Shown here one piece after another: positions 36,422 through 47,170 of a stretch of DNA of 64,000 nucleotides. The translations under genes were made by a program, and so were the position numbers. This DNA comes from Dentipellis sp. KUC8613 (lineage: Eukaryota; Basidiomycota; Agaricomycetes; Russulales; Hericiaceae), in assembly GCA_002286715.1 (NCBI GenBank), contig NSJX01000002.1, positions 730,396 to 794,395 on the forward strand, written 5' to 3'. The notes below the pieces were generated by a model. It was not told the origin of the DNA and made no database searches. It was given only the letters and a program-made list of their open reading frames with translations. Position 1 is the first letter of the stretch. The number at the start of each line of letters is the position of its first letter.

Positions 36422-37025
36422 GCGCGCCAGCGGGGAGGGGCGCGTGCGCGCTCGGGTCCGGACGCCACCATCTGATGTCGCCCGTCGCGGGCCGTGCGCG
36501 CTTTGGTGCTGATGCCGGGGGTCTGATGCGGATGGACGCAGAGGCGGCAGGGACGTCGTCGGCGGTGCGGGTGCGGGTGCGGGAGTCTATCGTTATAGAA
36601 CTGTAGCTTACATCGTTATGAATCGCATGTTTCTGCGTAATTCGACCGCTTTATACATCATGAGCGCGAGCGGCGGAGGTGAGGGTGGTGGAGGTGCATG
36701 CGGTGGTGTGTACGAGGTGAGGAGCAGGGGTGCGCACTAGCAGGCACCTACACCGTGCATTGCGCGATTAATTAAGGAGGGGAATGAAGATGGCGAACGC
36801 GAAGACGGGCTGGCAGATGCAGCTGCAGATGGCGACGCCGGGGATAAGTAGGGACGGACGGACGGATGGATGGACGAAAGACGAAGATGGAGACGGAGAA
36901 GCAGCACCGCGTACGCCAGAAAGATGTAAGATGAGATGTGAGATATACACGGCGAGGCAGATCTGTCCCCCCGCCCCCGCTTCCTTTCTCCTTTCTCCAG
37001 TTGCGTACATGTTGCGTAGTCAGTG
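36422..37025. other. Citrate synthase 3' flank
   Basis: No gene is recognised. It holds the 3' UTR and short G-rich repeats (gcgggt near 36565-36585; 'ggacggacggatggatgg' near 36855) before the transposon's left end. Confidence 0.5.
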
Positions 37026-37028
37026 ACT

Positions 37029-37053
37029 GGATGACTTCCCGTAACGATTTAGA
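37029..37053 (+). repeat. Left terminal inverted repeat of the element
   Basis: 25 bp beginning ggatgacttcccgtaacg and ending tttaga; an exact reverse complement of 38635-38659. Confidence 0.92.
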
Positions 37054-38289
37054 AGTGATTTTTCTTCTAAACGCCCTCTATCTTTCGAGCTCCGATTGAT
37101 CAGAGAAATTCGTTCTAAACCGTAACACCGTACCTCGGGAATTTAGAAGTGTTTAGAGAATTTGACAGGCCGCTCGGCAGGCTCGGCACGATTCTCGATC
37201 TGCTCACACTCGACGCCAGCGATGTGCAGCGGTTCTCTGGCACCCCAGGTACGATAACTTCATACGCGGCACGAATCTGGCATTGTTGTTGGCATATGTA
37301 CGTAGGTATACATGGATGGGGGATCATAAAGCTCTAAACGGCCTCACGCGAGCGGGATATCGGCTATGTAAACCCCATAGCTAGCACCTGCATTGCTCCC
37401 AACCTCGGCGGAGCGTACACCAACAAAAGAGGCAAGGCGAGGTGAGGATATTCAGTAACAGAACAATGGGCTGCACGAACATCGTCGAAACCAATCCTGA
37501 AGCGTCAACATGACGGGGTCAACGACAAGGTGGGAGCATCGAAGTGTTGGGTTCCCGCCAGGTGGGCGGTCGCGTTGGAGGGACGGCGCGGAGTCAATCA
37601 CGCGCATCGCGCGAGCCAGGAGTGCCGGAGCGCACATTGGGAGCTACAAGACGGTGTGCTGCCCAACGCCCCGGTCTCGCAGTCGCCGCGGGCATCGCGC
37701 CGTCGACAACAGCGATGGCGACGGGTTGTTGCCTGCAATTGAATCCTACGGCACAGTGGGAGGGGAGGGATGTAGGATGTGCGGTCTAGTGAATGCAAGC
37801 ACGGCAGGTGGTGAGACGTGGAGATAGGAAGCACGAAGAGACTCACCCACCCTTCCCTCACCTTACCCAGACACCACCGTGGCTCTGACCTCCCCCGGTC
37901 GCTCTACGGACCTGCACTGTCACCCTCTATAGCTCTCGTACCTCGTACTCACCCCTTGTGCCGCAGCACGAGCAACCACAAGTTCCTGGACCTTTCCCGG
38001 TTCGCGCTCTTCGGGTTCTCCATGGCCGAGCCCCAATGTCGCGGACTCCGGGCCTGCCAGTCAGACGCATGCACTGCTCACGTAGGCTGCGTCTCTGTCG
38101 GCGCCGTTGCCATTTCTAAGCGAAGTCACGAATAGCTGGAGTGGATGCAGGAACTCGATGGGAACAGTAAGAAGCAGCAGCGCGATCTCAAGACGTACTG
38201 TCGCGTTCTGTCCCTCGTCGCGAGTTGACATTGTCCAGATAGCGTAGTCGTGGTCGTGGCATGCATGCGAGCTGCTTTTGCTTCCACAG

Positions 38290-38346
38290 CCGCTGCCGCC
38301 GCCGCCGCTGCCGCCGCTGCCGCTGCCGCCGCCGCCGCCGCCGCCG
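38290..38346 (+). repeat. Trinucleotide microsatellite (gcc/gct)n inside the element
   Basis: About 19 units of gcc with scattered gct units. It produces poly-Ala and poly-Pro runs in overlapping frames, but no gene is supported here. Confidence 0.85.
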
Positions 38347-38503
38347 TCATCGTCGTCGTCTGCAGCGCACGGCTACTTAGTACGGACGGAAAGTGGGACT
38401 TGTGCACAGAATCGCTTGCGGTTAGTCAGCAGGCACCGCATGGGCGCATACCATTCTGGGATGCTAGTTCAGTCTCCGACGCGTTTAGAGGCAAGATTTA
38501 GGA

Positions 38504-38531
38504 TAGAAAGGGGGGTCGACCCCCCTTTCTA
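38504..38531. repeat. 28-bp perfect palindrome
   Basis: The sequence centres on tcga, with arms of six G and six C extended by tagaaa/tttcta; every position pairs. It lies in the right subterminal region of the transposon. Confidence 0.9.
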
Positions 38532-38634
38532 AATTGCACTGGATAGAGCGACCTGCATCAGCTGCTGAGCTTGAAATCGAGCTTCCGATCACAGATCTAT
38601 CTCACATTTAGAGCAAATTTAGAATTTAGAGGCC

Positions 38635-38659
38635 TCTAAATCGTTACGGGAAGTCATCC
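38635..38659 (-). repeat. Right terminal inverted repeat of the element
   Basis: An exact reverse complement of the left repeat. It overlaps the inner palindrome tttagaggcctctaaa (38625-38640). Confidence 0.92.
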
Positions 38660-38662
38660 ACT

Positions 38663-41214
38663 AGTACTTGGTGCCAGCCGAAGATCGATCCTGGCGCCGC
38701 ATCAGACGCGGGCGAAGCCAAATTCGAAATCGCGGTGACGGTGATGGGCCACGCGCACGAGGTTGTCGATGCGCGCGGAACAGAAGACAGGGGATAGATG
38801 CGTAGGAGGGGAGGGGCGACCGGGACCTCGTCGGGGATCGGGGCTCGTGGTTCGGAGTTCGGGGCTCGGGGCGCACATACGTATGCCACTATGTCGTGTT
38901 CCTGCTGGTACGTATACACGCGGAGGGCCCGCTGGAGTTACCTGTCATGCTGTAGCCTGGGAAGTACTTGCGGCGCACGACTCGTAGGCACGCGCCATCT
39001 CGACAGTCGACAGCGTCGTGGCGCACCTCAGGCTTGTGGCGGGTTTCTCGAGTAGAAATTGTCTACGCGTACGCACACTAACCCCGTACGCACGCAGCGG
39101 TGGGGACCAGCCAGGCGTGCGCGTGACCCCGACTAAACGTACGTCAAGTTATCCGCCATCGAAAGGACGCGAAGACTACAGTAAGATGGTCCTCGAGGCT
39201 TAGCCTCTGGATCTTGATGCAGATTCCACAGATCACGATGTCGATTACGATTCCGCTCTCGATTGCTGCAGACTTGTCATGCCATGATCACTTGACAGAA
39301 CCGCACTGGAGGTCAAATCCGAATCCGAATCTGAATCCAAGCCCGCCGCTGTGATCGTGCCGATGCGTGATGCGGTGCGAGGTGCGAGGTGCGAGGTGCG
39401 AGGTGCGAGAGGTGTGCGTGATGCGAGCCAACCAGCCCGCGAGGGTACGTATACGTCAAACGCGAATGTGATCTGGTAAATTAAATCTCGCCCGCGATGG
39501 GGGATATGAGGCCAATAAACGCGCTGATGGGCGGGGCGGCCCCGACCGCGGCAGCGGCTGTCGCAGCCACGCACGGTGGCCACTGGCCACGGCGGCAGAG
39601 CGCCGCGAATCTAGGCGGCGGCGGCGACGCGGAGGATCTAGCACCCTGCTTAGTCCCCGCGCTCGCCCGGCGGAGACTGCTGCTAGTCGTTCCTCTGTGA
39701 GACACAAGACACGAGACACAAGACACAAGACAGAGGACACAGGACCGAGACTCCATTGCGTGCTAGGGCTTGCTTGTCGGTGTTGCATTTTGGTGTGGTC
39801 TGCTACTGCCGCCGCCACCGCCACCGCCACGCACGATCGGAGGGAGAGTGATCAGGCTCAGGTCCCGGCGAGATCCAGTCCATGGCGCGCAGGGTGTGCA
39901 ATCGGACGAACGGGCGGACGGACAGACTGCGGGTTGGCGCGATCGCGTACCTGCTAATACGTAGCCACGGCCCACGGACCAGCGTACTTCTGGAAAAAAA
40001 GATGTGGGACGCACGACGTGCTTAGACTCCGACGCGACGCGCGGGAGCTCGCGGGAGGAGTCTAAGCTGCTGGCCCCTCAGGCTGGCCCGTCGCGCGTCC
40101 CGAAGAAAACCCGATGTCGATGTCGATGGCGACGGCGGACGGCGGGTGACTGCGAGGGTGCGATATCGGTGGGAGTGAATGAGGGCAAGGGGCGGGTGTG
40201 CAAGGTTCGAGCATTAGTCAAGATGGGGTGGGGTGTGCGGTTCTCGCGCCTCGCTTGGCGAGTGGCGGGGAAGTGGGAGTGGGAGATGGAGAAGCTGGGG
40301 CTGGAGCGCGGGACCGCTGCAGACTAGGCTGCGCGCCCGGACTTGGGGTTTTGAAACGCAAGCGCGAGGAGGAAAGGATGGAAGGAGATGGCGATAGGAT
40401 TTGACGTGTTTGATGGGGCAGCTCCTGCCGGGTTGAGCGAGCGAGAATACGGACGGTCTGGGTGAAATTGTGTGCGTAAGGTCTGGAATGCATGTGCACG
40501 TCTCGGTGCACAGTGGGTAGCGGTGAGAAGGCGAAGGAGATGAAGATGCGCACTGCGCGGAGCTGCAAGACGACCATGACAGGTGTACGTGAGCGGGGCA
40601 TTGCCGTGGCCAGCGCAAAGCGCGCTACCTCGCAAGCAGCCGCAAAATTCGACACTAAAAGGAAAGGCTGGATTAGTATTAGACTCGTCCTCGGAGTCAA
40701 ACAAAAGACGAAGAAGCAAAATGATAGGCCCCGCTCTCACACGCGGATGTTTTTAATCTCTGAACACAGCAGCGCGCGCGCCTCAAAGGGAGGCTGGCGA
40801 CGTTTTGCGAATTGAGGGCGGTCCCGTTGGCCGGTCGAATGAATGAACATACTGGCCAACTGAATGGGAGGTACGCTTACGTATGCAGGTCAGTAAGTTC
40901 AAGCAACAGCGCGAACGGACAGTAAACTCAAAGCTGCACTGCATTCTCGTTACCCTTACGACCACCTTCCCAAGCGCAGCCTCCGATAGCAACCTTGGCT
41001 CCTTCTCGCCTTTGCTGCCCCTGGCGGTATCCGCATATCGAATCGCGTGGTCGAGGGCCAAGTTCGCCACGATCTCAGAGCCAGCTGGAGATCTCATTTC
41101 ACCCGCCCCACCTGCCTGTGAATCTCGCGTGAATCTGCACCATCAGCATCATCATCAGATTCCGTCTACAGCTTCATTCCGCAGAAGCACCAGCACCAGG
41201 AGCAACAGGCAGCG
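38663..41214. other. 2.55-kb gene-poor region right of the transposon
   Basis: No open frame on either strand gives a recognisable protein or a consistent splice structure. It contains a 7-mer tandem repeat (39374-39408), an agacaca-type repeat (about 39698-39740), a gcc/cac-rich patch (39800-39835) and the region upstream of the ZNF830-like gene. A lineage-specific gene or long non-coding transcript cannot be excluded. Confidence 0.45.
39374..39408 (+). repeat. Minisatellite (ggtgcga)x5
   Basis: Five exact head-to-tail copies of the 7-mer ggtgcga. Confidence 0.92.
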
Positions 41215-42069
41215 ATGTCCGACGTCCGCGCGCTCCTCAAGGCCAAGCGGCAGGAGGTACGCATCTCGCACCCATATGCGGCGTACAGCGCCAGTGGCCA
41301 GTTGCGCTGCACCGTCTGCGGGACCGCGGTGAAGCATGCGGAGGCGTGGGAGGGGCATCTGGGCAGCAAGGGCCATCGGACGGGCGTGATGAGGCTGAAG
41401 GAGGAGGAGAAACGGCGGCAGGCGGAGGAAGAGGCGCGGAGGGTCGAGGAGGAACGTGCGGCGGCGAAGAGGAAGGCAGAGGACGAAGAGGAGGATGCGG
41501 ACGAGGAGGGGGGCGAGGAGGGGAGACAGGCGAAGCGGCAGAGAACCGAGGAGAAGGAGGAAGAGGGATCGAGCAGGCCAGGAGGGTTCCCTGCGGATTT
41601 CTTCTCGGATCCGTCGCGTGCGCCCCCAGTGCGGGACGACGATGAAGACGAGGACGCGGGCGATGAGGGTGGCGCTGCTGCTGAGCCCGCAAAACCGAAG
41701 ACCGTAATCGACGAGGAGTGGGAGGCGTTCCAGAAGACCGTGTTGACCGCATCGGAGGACGCGGCCATAGAGACCAAAGAAAAATACGAGCGGGCGACAG
41801 TCTTCGCAGAGCCGGAATTGGTATCAACAACAGAGGGTATGCCGGCGGATGCAGAGGGCGCAGGCCCGACAGAACGGGACGAGAAGCTAAGTGAGGAGGA
41901 AGAGAGGCAGCGGAAGATGCAGGAGGAGCGGGAATTGATTATGGATCGGCTGCTGGAGGAGGAGAGGGCTCAAGAGGAGGCTGACAGCCGTGTCACCCTG
42001 CTCAAGGGGCGGCTCGACATGCTCAAGAAGCAGAGGGAGCTGGCGAAAAGCAAGAAAGCGCGGACTTGA
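41215..42069 (+). CDS. ZNF830/CCDC16-like zinc-finger coiled-coil protein
   Basis: Intronless, 284 residues. The N-terminus MSDVRALLKAKRQEVRISHP leads into a single C2H2 (U1-like) finger 'LRCTVCGTAVKHAEAWEGHL' with H..GHR'. A long charged coiled coil follows, with basic NLS-like stretches (RQAKRQR), then 'GGFPADFFSDPSRAP', the short block 'IDEEWEAFQKTVL', and a C-terminal coiled coil ending 'LDMLKKQRELAKSKKART'. The order of finger, coiled coil, 'GFPADFF' and 'EWEAFQK' is that of ZNF830, a nuclear protein found with spliceosome (XAB2-type) complexes. Role inferred. It is one of the few single-exon genes here. Confidence 0.85.
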   Translation: MSDVRALLKAKRQEVRISHPYAAYSASGQLRCTVCGTAVKHAEAWEGHLGSKGHRTGVMRLKEEEKRRQAEEEARRVEEERAAAKRKAEDEEEDADEEGGEEGRQAKRQRTEEKEEEGSSRPGGFPADFFSDPSRAPPVRDDDEDEDAGDEGGAAAEPAKPKTVIDEEWEAFQKTVLTASEDAAIETKEKYERATVFAEPELVSTTEGMPADAEGAGPTERDEKLSEEEERQRKMQEERELIMDRLLEEERAQEEADSRVTLLKGRLDMLKKQRELAKSKKART

Positions 42070-42154
42070 GTGTATTATAGCGATCTCACTGACATAGCTC
42101 ATTCTCACAATGTTCTCATTCTCATATTCCAAAGCAGTGTGACTAATTTATTGT

Positions 42155-42178
42155 GTGGGTGGGTGGGGGGGGGGGGGG
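42155..42178 (+). repeat. G-rich tract with 14-G run
   Basis: gtgggtgggt followed by fourteen consecutive G (42165-42178) lies between the convergent ZNF830-like and COX10 stops. The G-runs could form a G-quadruplex, or the length could be an assembly artefact. Confidence 0.85.
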
Positions 42179-42190
42179 TCAGTGTACATG

Positions 42191-43559
42191 TCATAGCTGC
42201 GAGCCTTGCAAATCCTCGTCCTCCTCTTCCTCCGTGATCCCAAGCCACTTCCCCCAGTCCATGCCCTGCTTATGCAGCATCATGAGCCCCAGCACCACGG
42301 GGAGGTACCACAGGCTATGGTGAAACACGGTCCTCGCCTGCTTCTCCGCGCCCGACTTCCAGAATTTCCACGCTGCGTTGACACAGACCGCGTTTGGCAC
42401 GAGGCTGGTGAGCGCAAACGCCCATGTCGTCAGCCCCGAAAGGGGGACGAGCACCGAGCAGATGCCGGTCATCAGCACGGCGTGCCGAAGCGCCACGAGC
42501 GCGTTTTTCGACGGCGAGAGCACGGAGAGCATGCGGTACCCCGCCTGCGCGTAAGATCCGCGGACGAGGTGCGACAGCGCGTTGAAATGGGGAAACTGCC
42601 ACGAGAAGAGCAGCATAAAGAGCGCGAAGGGCGCGAGTGGGTTGTCGATGGCCATCAGGTCGGGCACGGGCGACGCCGAGAGGAAGGAGGGGAGGAATAT
42701 GGCGATGGGGTACGATGCGGAGGGCAGGAGCTGCCCGCCGCACGCGGTCCAGCCCATGAGGGGCGGCAGGCCGCCGACGACCGCGCCAACCCATGTGTTC
42801 CAGATCGTACGACGCTTCATCCAGGTGTAGAGGCCGGCGTAGAGCGCGATGTTGGAGACGCCCAGAATGGCTGTGACTGGGTTCACCATCGTCCACAGGA
42901 GGGCGCCGCCCGAGACACCGGTAGCCACCGCAAAGCCGGCGGCATGAACAGGGCTGATGGCACGCCTCACGAGTGGGCGGTTACGCGTGCGTGCCATCTG
43001 CGCGTCGAACGGGATCTCTTGAATCTGGTTCAAAGTGTTTGCGGAGGCGGAGCAGAGCATTGTGCCGAGGGCTGTGGAAAGGAGGACAGGGACGCTGGCG
43101 TGGAGCGGGGAAAGCGCGAAACCGGACATGGCCGTAAGGACCACGAGAACGGAGAGGCGGGATTTGGAGAGTTGCGAATAGACGGTGAGCAGCCGCGAGG
43201 GTGTCAATGCGGGGACATCTTTGTAGGCGGTCAGGGGCACCGTGGATGGCGGGTAGGACGTGCGTGGGGGTGGTGGTATCGCCGCGGATGGGGACACGAG
43301 GGCATCTGAATGATATGGCTCGGATGTCCACCGTTCATTGTGGAAGAAGTAGGACGTGAAGTTGAGGGGTTTTGCGGCGGGGGCGGTCGACAGCGATCGC
43401 TTCAGCGATGGTCGTGCGCGCGAGAAGGAACGGGAGGTGGCGAGCCATGAGTGGCATCGTGTGCAGACATTGAGTGTCAGGCGTGGTTGAACGGTCTATT
43501 ATGCTGTATCAGGACTGCTATAACTTGGTAAGAGACCGGTAAATCGCACGTACCTGCAT
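42191..43559 (-). CDS. COX10: Protoheme IX farnesyltransferase, mitochondrial (COX10)
   Basis: Farnesylates heme B to heme O for cytochrome c oxidase; an inner-membrane enzyme. Two exons: a 6-nt ATGCAG (43559-43554), a 58-nt intron (43553-43496), then one long exon, 436 residues in total. This splice gives an Arg/Ser-rich presequence (MQTVQPRLTLNVCTRCHSWL...). The catalytic Asp-rich motif appears as 'NTLNQIQEIPFDAQMART', NxxxExxxD in form, followed by 'RNRPLVRRAISPVHA'. A second conserved loop is 'FSWQFPHFNALSHLVRGSYA'. Seven to nine membrane helices alternate with these loops. The C-terminal acidic tail (EEEEDEDLQGSQL) faces the matrix or cytosol and is not conserved. Without the small exon, no ATG would be available in frame near the presequence. 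Confidence 0.93.
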
Positions 43560-43970
43560 CGCCGGCCAACGGATCCCCGATATGTTTTCCGACTACCCCT
43601 CCGGTTCTAGCACACCACATCCTGTTCACCACCTCCAAGTCAAGCTGAAAGATGGAGACACACCTTCAGCGTCGGGTTCAGCAAATGGGCAGGGAGCAGC
43701 CAGTCAAGGCCGGAGGATAACTCACTGGCAGTTCTCGGGTGGCTGCGTTCCGGGTTCGCGGGGCACGAAGCGGACTTTGAAACGCGTCGTTGCTGTCCAC
43801 CGCAGAATCCCTTCGTCCTCGCAGTCGACGACGTCGGGGCCCTCTCTCCTTTCCTCCTACTCCAAAAGCCATCATATCGCCTCGCCACCGTATTATATTA
43901 TTGGGCTCTAATACCTCGCCACCGCCAAACACTCCTTCCTGCACACCCTGGACCCGGTTCGACAGTCGCA
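43560..43970. promoter_or_regulatory. Head-to-head promoter region COX10/U1-70K
   Basis: 411 bp between divergent starts. A 109-codon plus-strand frame (43582-43911) is low-complexity Ser/Pro sequence with no domain and is more likely leader sequence. Confidence 0.45.
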
Positions 43971-45358
43971 ATGCCGGGCACACATCTTCTCCCTCCCAAC
44001 CTGCTCAAGCTCTTCGCGCCGCGGCCCCCCCTCCCGTATGTCAGGCCAGTCGACAAGGACATCGACCGTGTGACGAAGAAGGATGTTGCGGGGGTCGGTC
44101 CTATCTTGGCCATGTTGAAGGAATCTGCAACTTCGGGGTTGATTAATGGCGAGGACGGCATGGAGGAGGGCGAGGAGCCTCCGTTCACCCTTGCGGAGGA
44201 AACGAAGCGGCAGATTCGGAGAGAGGAGCGGAAGAAGAAGAGGACAGAGGAGTTCAAGAACGCGAAGGAGAACTGTGAGTATCGTGTCGTGTGTCTCCTT
44301 GGGGCGCTTAGCTGACCTTCTGCGTCTGTTCTAGACAAGCCCTCGGAGGATGCTGAAGCTGTCGGCGACCCCTACAAGACTCTATTTATTGCTCGTTTGG
44401 TGAGACTTTTCGTACTCTTGGTGTTCGCGTCACGACTCATTACCGGCTACCTTACAGCACAAGGGCGCCACAGAGAGTGATATTCGGCGAGACTTCGAGG
44501 CCTACGGCACGATCGAACGTGTGAGGATTGTGAGGGACAAAAAGGGTCGTAGCAGGGGTTATGCGTTCATCGTGTATGAGCGAGAACGGGACATGAAAGG
44601 TCATTTATTTTGCAAAGCTTTCTATTTCTACCGAAGAACGACTAATTGCTGACCTCCCACATATTTACTTGCCTTTAGCTGCGTACAAGGAATCTGACGG
44701 CCTGCACATCATGGGCAAACGTATCCTTGTGGACGTCGAGCGAGGCCGCACGGTTCGTGGCTGGAAACCCAGGCGTCTCGGCGGCGGCCTCGGTGGTCGT
44801 CCGAAACCCGATCCACCCGCAGCAGTCTTCGGAGGAGGGCGCGGTGGCTTCCGTGGTGGTATGGGTGGTAGGGGAGGCTTTGGTGATCGTGGTGGTTTCC
44901 GCGGAGGACGGGGAGGCTTTGGTGGGCGCGGAGGAGGCTTTGGCGACCGTGGGGGAGGCGGTGGTTTCCGAGGTGGAGGAGGCGGTTTCAGAGGCGGTCG
45001 CGACGACTTTGGTGGACCGCCACGGGGCGGCGGAGGCGGCGGCTTCAGGTGAGTATCTTGATCACAAAGTGGAGTGGGCGTCAAGAACTGACATTGTTAC
45101 AGGGGCCGTGGAGGTGGACTAGGCTATCAAGGTGGTGGAGGGTTCAATGATGGCCCTCCTCCGAACAGGTATGGTGGAGGACCTCCGGGTCCTGGTGGTT
45201 ATGGACCTCCCGGTGGTGGATACGGTGGTGGTCCCGGCGGATATGGCCCTGCCGACAACGGGTATGGAGGCGGAGGCGGCGGAGGTGGGTACCGTGGTGG
45301 CCTCAAACGCGAGGGCGGGAGCTACGATGATAGGGACTCCAAACGCCCGCGCTACTAG
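43971..45358 (+). CDS. U1 small nuclear ribonucleoprotein 70 kDa (U1-70K)
   Basis: Binds stem-loop I of U1 snRNA for 5' splice-site recognition. The N-terminal U1-70K motif runs '[20 protein letters not shown]', then a charged helix '[20 protein letters not shown]'. The RRM has RNP2 'LFIARL', '[20 protein letters not shown]' and RNP1 '[16 protein letters not shown]', followed by '[20 protein letters not shown]' and '[14 protein letters not shown]', the family's post-RRM helix. The long C-terminus is almost wholly Gly/Arg/Phe/Tyr (RGG repeats) and ends '[17 protein letters not shown]'; the RS/RE/RD-rich tail of animal U1-70K is missing. Four to five short introns. Confidence 0.94.
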
Positions 45359-47170
45359 GCGTCTTCCTTTTCGCCGAAAGCGTCACTTCTCTGCGAAGGC
45401 GTTTTGTTGTATCATTCGGCAGAGGGTGGGTATGTAAGTTGTGGTAGTATTTTCTCTTTCTCAGTTCTGCTGCTGTCTCGTTTTTATGTTTTGGTTCGCT
45501 GTTTATGTTGCGTAAGTATGTTGGCTCTAGCATGTCAAGTCATGGGGGTTCGTAGTTCCCGAGGCAAGTATAACATGGTTGGTTATTGCTGTGTATTTTT
45601 GGACAGAGTGCCGACGGACATCTCGGACGCCAAGGAGGACGCGCCGCGCAGAGCGGGCCGGGAGGGGACGATCGGGGGTGGCAGTGGAATGGGATGCATC
45701 CGGTAGTTCCATCAGTCGGTACCGCGGGGAGAAAGGTGCGAGGGGCGGGCGTGGCCAACGGCAGCTAGCGACGGGAAACGGAGAGCGAGTCGCGGGGACG
45801 GTGACCACTGTGGGTTTAGACCACGAGGTATGATGAGGAGTGGGCGGCAAAGTGGTGATGTGTGTCGAGAAACTCAAACACAGAGGAGCAGCTAAACCAA
45901 GAGGGGTGCCGAGACGAATGATCCGAGAGCGAGAGCGTGAGCGTGCAGCGAGGGTTTGGCTGCCGTGGTCCTTTGACCGCTGGTCCTTTGCCCGTCCTCC
46001 ACACACGCACCGCCATGCACCTGCGAGCGACGCCCCGTGGGAAGAACCGCCTGGTGCTCAACACCGTACGGAGCTTGCCGATCAGACTTCTCGACGGTTT
46101 GATGGACTGAACGAAGGAACAGACGCTCTCTGCTTTCCTAGCAACCCGGCCGTCCCCCGTCCCCCTCTCCCGGCCTGTCTTTGGCCTCTCCTGCCGCGAT
46201 TGCAAATCCTTCTTTTCTTTTTTTCTTCTCTGTTCGAATTCTCTGCGACCGTGCCACTGGCCACAGGTGCGTGCACGGCCAACCGCCGGCGGACGCCCTC
46301 GAGGTCTGGCAACAGTCGTGACGTAAATAGACCTTGTGCAAAACGACGGATTGGCGAGTCACTGCCCGAAATCTTGACCTTGATCATTCTTATCTGGGAC
46401 GCTCCAGATGTGAGCATGTTTCTCCTGCAGTTTCGCCGCAACAGCAGACCCATTTACGGACTCATTGGGCGCTGTGTACCCCCGTGGCCAAGCCGTTTCT
46501 GCATCTGATTCGACAAACATGGTTGGTAGGCCCGGCTCCCGTTGTTCCGAACAGGTGAGATGCAGTACCGAGACAGAATCGTGACATGGACTGGCACAGA
46601 TGCCGTCGTTTCCTTGCCAGCAGGTCCTCCGAAGCTCGACGCGCTGTTCCTGGTAAGATGCGATCGAACCACACTCGCACCGCACTCCTCTGAATGGTAT
46701 AGCGTCAAGCCCGACTCCAGGTCACTGCATGGCGCCGTGTCCGTTTGGCTCCTCTTCAGCTGCTCCGCTCAGAATCTCGTACCTTGGGCCTTTGTTATGC
46801 CCTGCTTCCTTCCCACCAATCACCCCAAAAGCTTACCTTGTGATCATCGCTTCCCTCTCTGACTCGCATCGGATTGCATACTTAGCCCGCACCGCGCCCA
46901 GCCTCCTTCACCTCTCCCTCCCCCACCTGCCCCCCTGCGACCTCTTCGGAAGGCGAATCTGGATCCCGATCACCGGATCTGTCCCACGTCACTGAAATCT
47001 CTACCCCCAAATTGAAGCCTAGTCCTGGTCATCCTCGAGTCTATATCTCGACGGATTGGGTCGCGCAGCGTTACCTTTTCCATGCACTGACCGTGCACTG
47101 ACCTCCCTCCACGTCCTCCAAACTGGCTGTAACACTCGCCCCTCCCCGCGCGCCTTGGGATTTTCCTGCA
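45359..47170. promoter_or_regulatory. 1.8-kb upstream region of the homeodomain gene
   Basis: No coding gene is recognised. The first few hundred bases are the U1-70K 3' flank. The remainder is T/C-rich toward 47100 and contains many short ATG-starting frames before the homeodomain gene's ATG, fitting an extended regulatory region with a long, uORF-bearing leader. Confidence 0.5.

Larger units (their letters stand above)
37026..38662. mobile_element. Non-autonomous DNA transposon with 25-bp terminal inverted repeats
   Basis: The element body is 37029-38659 (1631 bp). Its ends are perfect 25-bp inverted repeats (37029-37053 and 38635-38659) starting ggatgacttcccgtaacg. It is flanked by the 3-bp direct repeat act (37026-37028 and 38660-38662), a probable target-site duplication. 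Both subterminal regions carry several tttaga/tctaaa words, which often serve as transposase-binding repeats. No ORF inside has a recognisable transposase, so it is probably mobilised in trans. A 3-bp duplication fits CACTA/EnSpm- or PIF/Harbinger-like enzymes, but the end sequence does not match the CACTA consensus. The superfamily is left open. Confidence 0.85.

Noticed and set aside
37452..38135. Short frames inside the transposon, considered as a transposase remnant
   Set aside because: None shows a DDE/D-type catalytic pattern or DNA-binding motif; the element is treated as non-autonomous.
42206..43309. A 367-codon plus-strand frame
   Set aside because: Exact antisense of the COX10 exon; no domain, Arg/Glu/His-rich shadow of membrane-helix codons.
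43582..43911. A 109-codon plus-strand frame between COX10 and U1-70K
   Set aside because: Ser/Pro-rich, no domain, in the shared promoter; more likely leader sequence.
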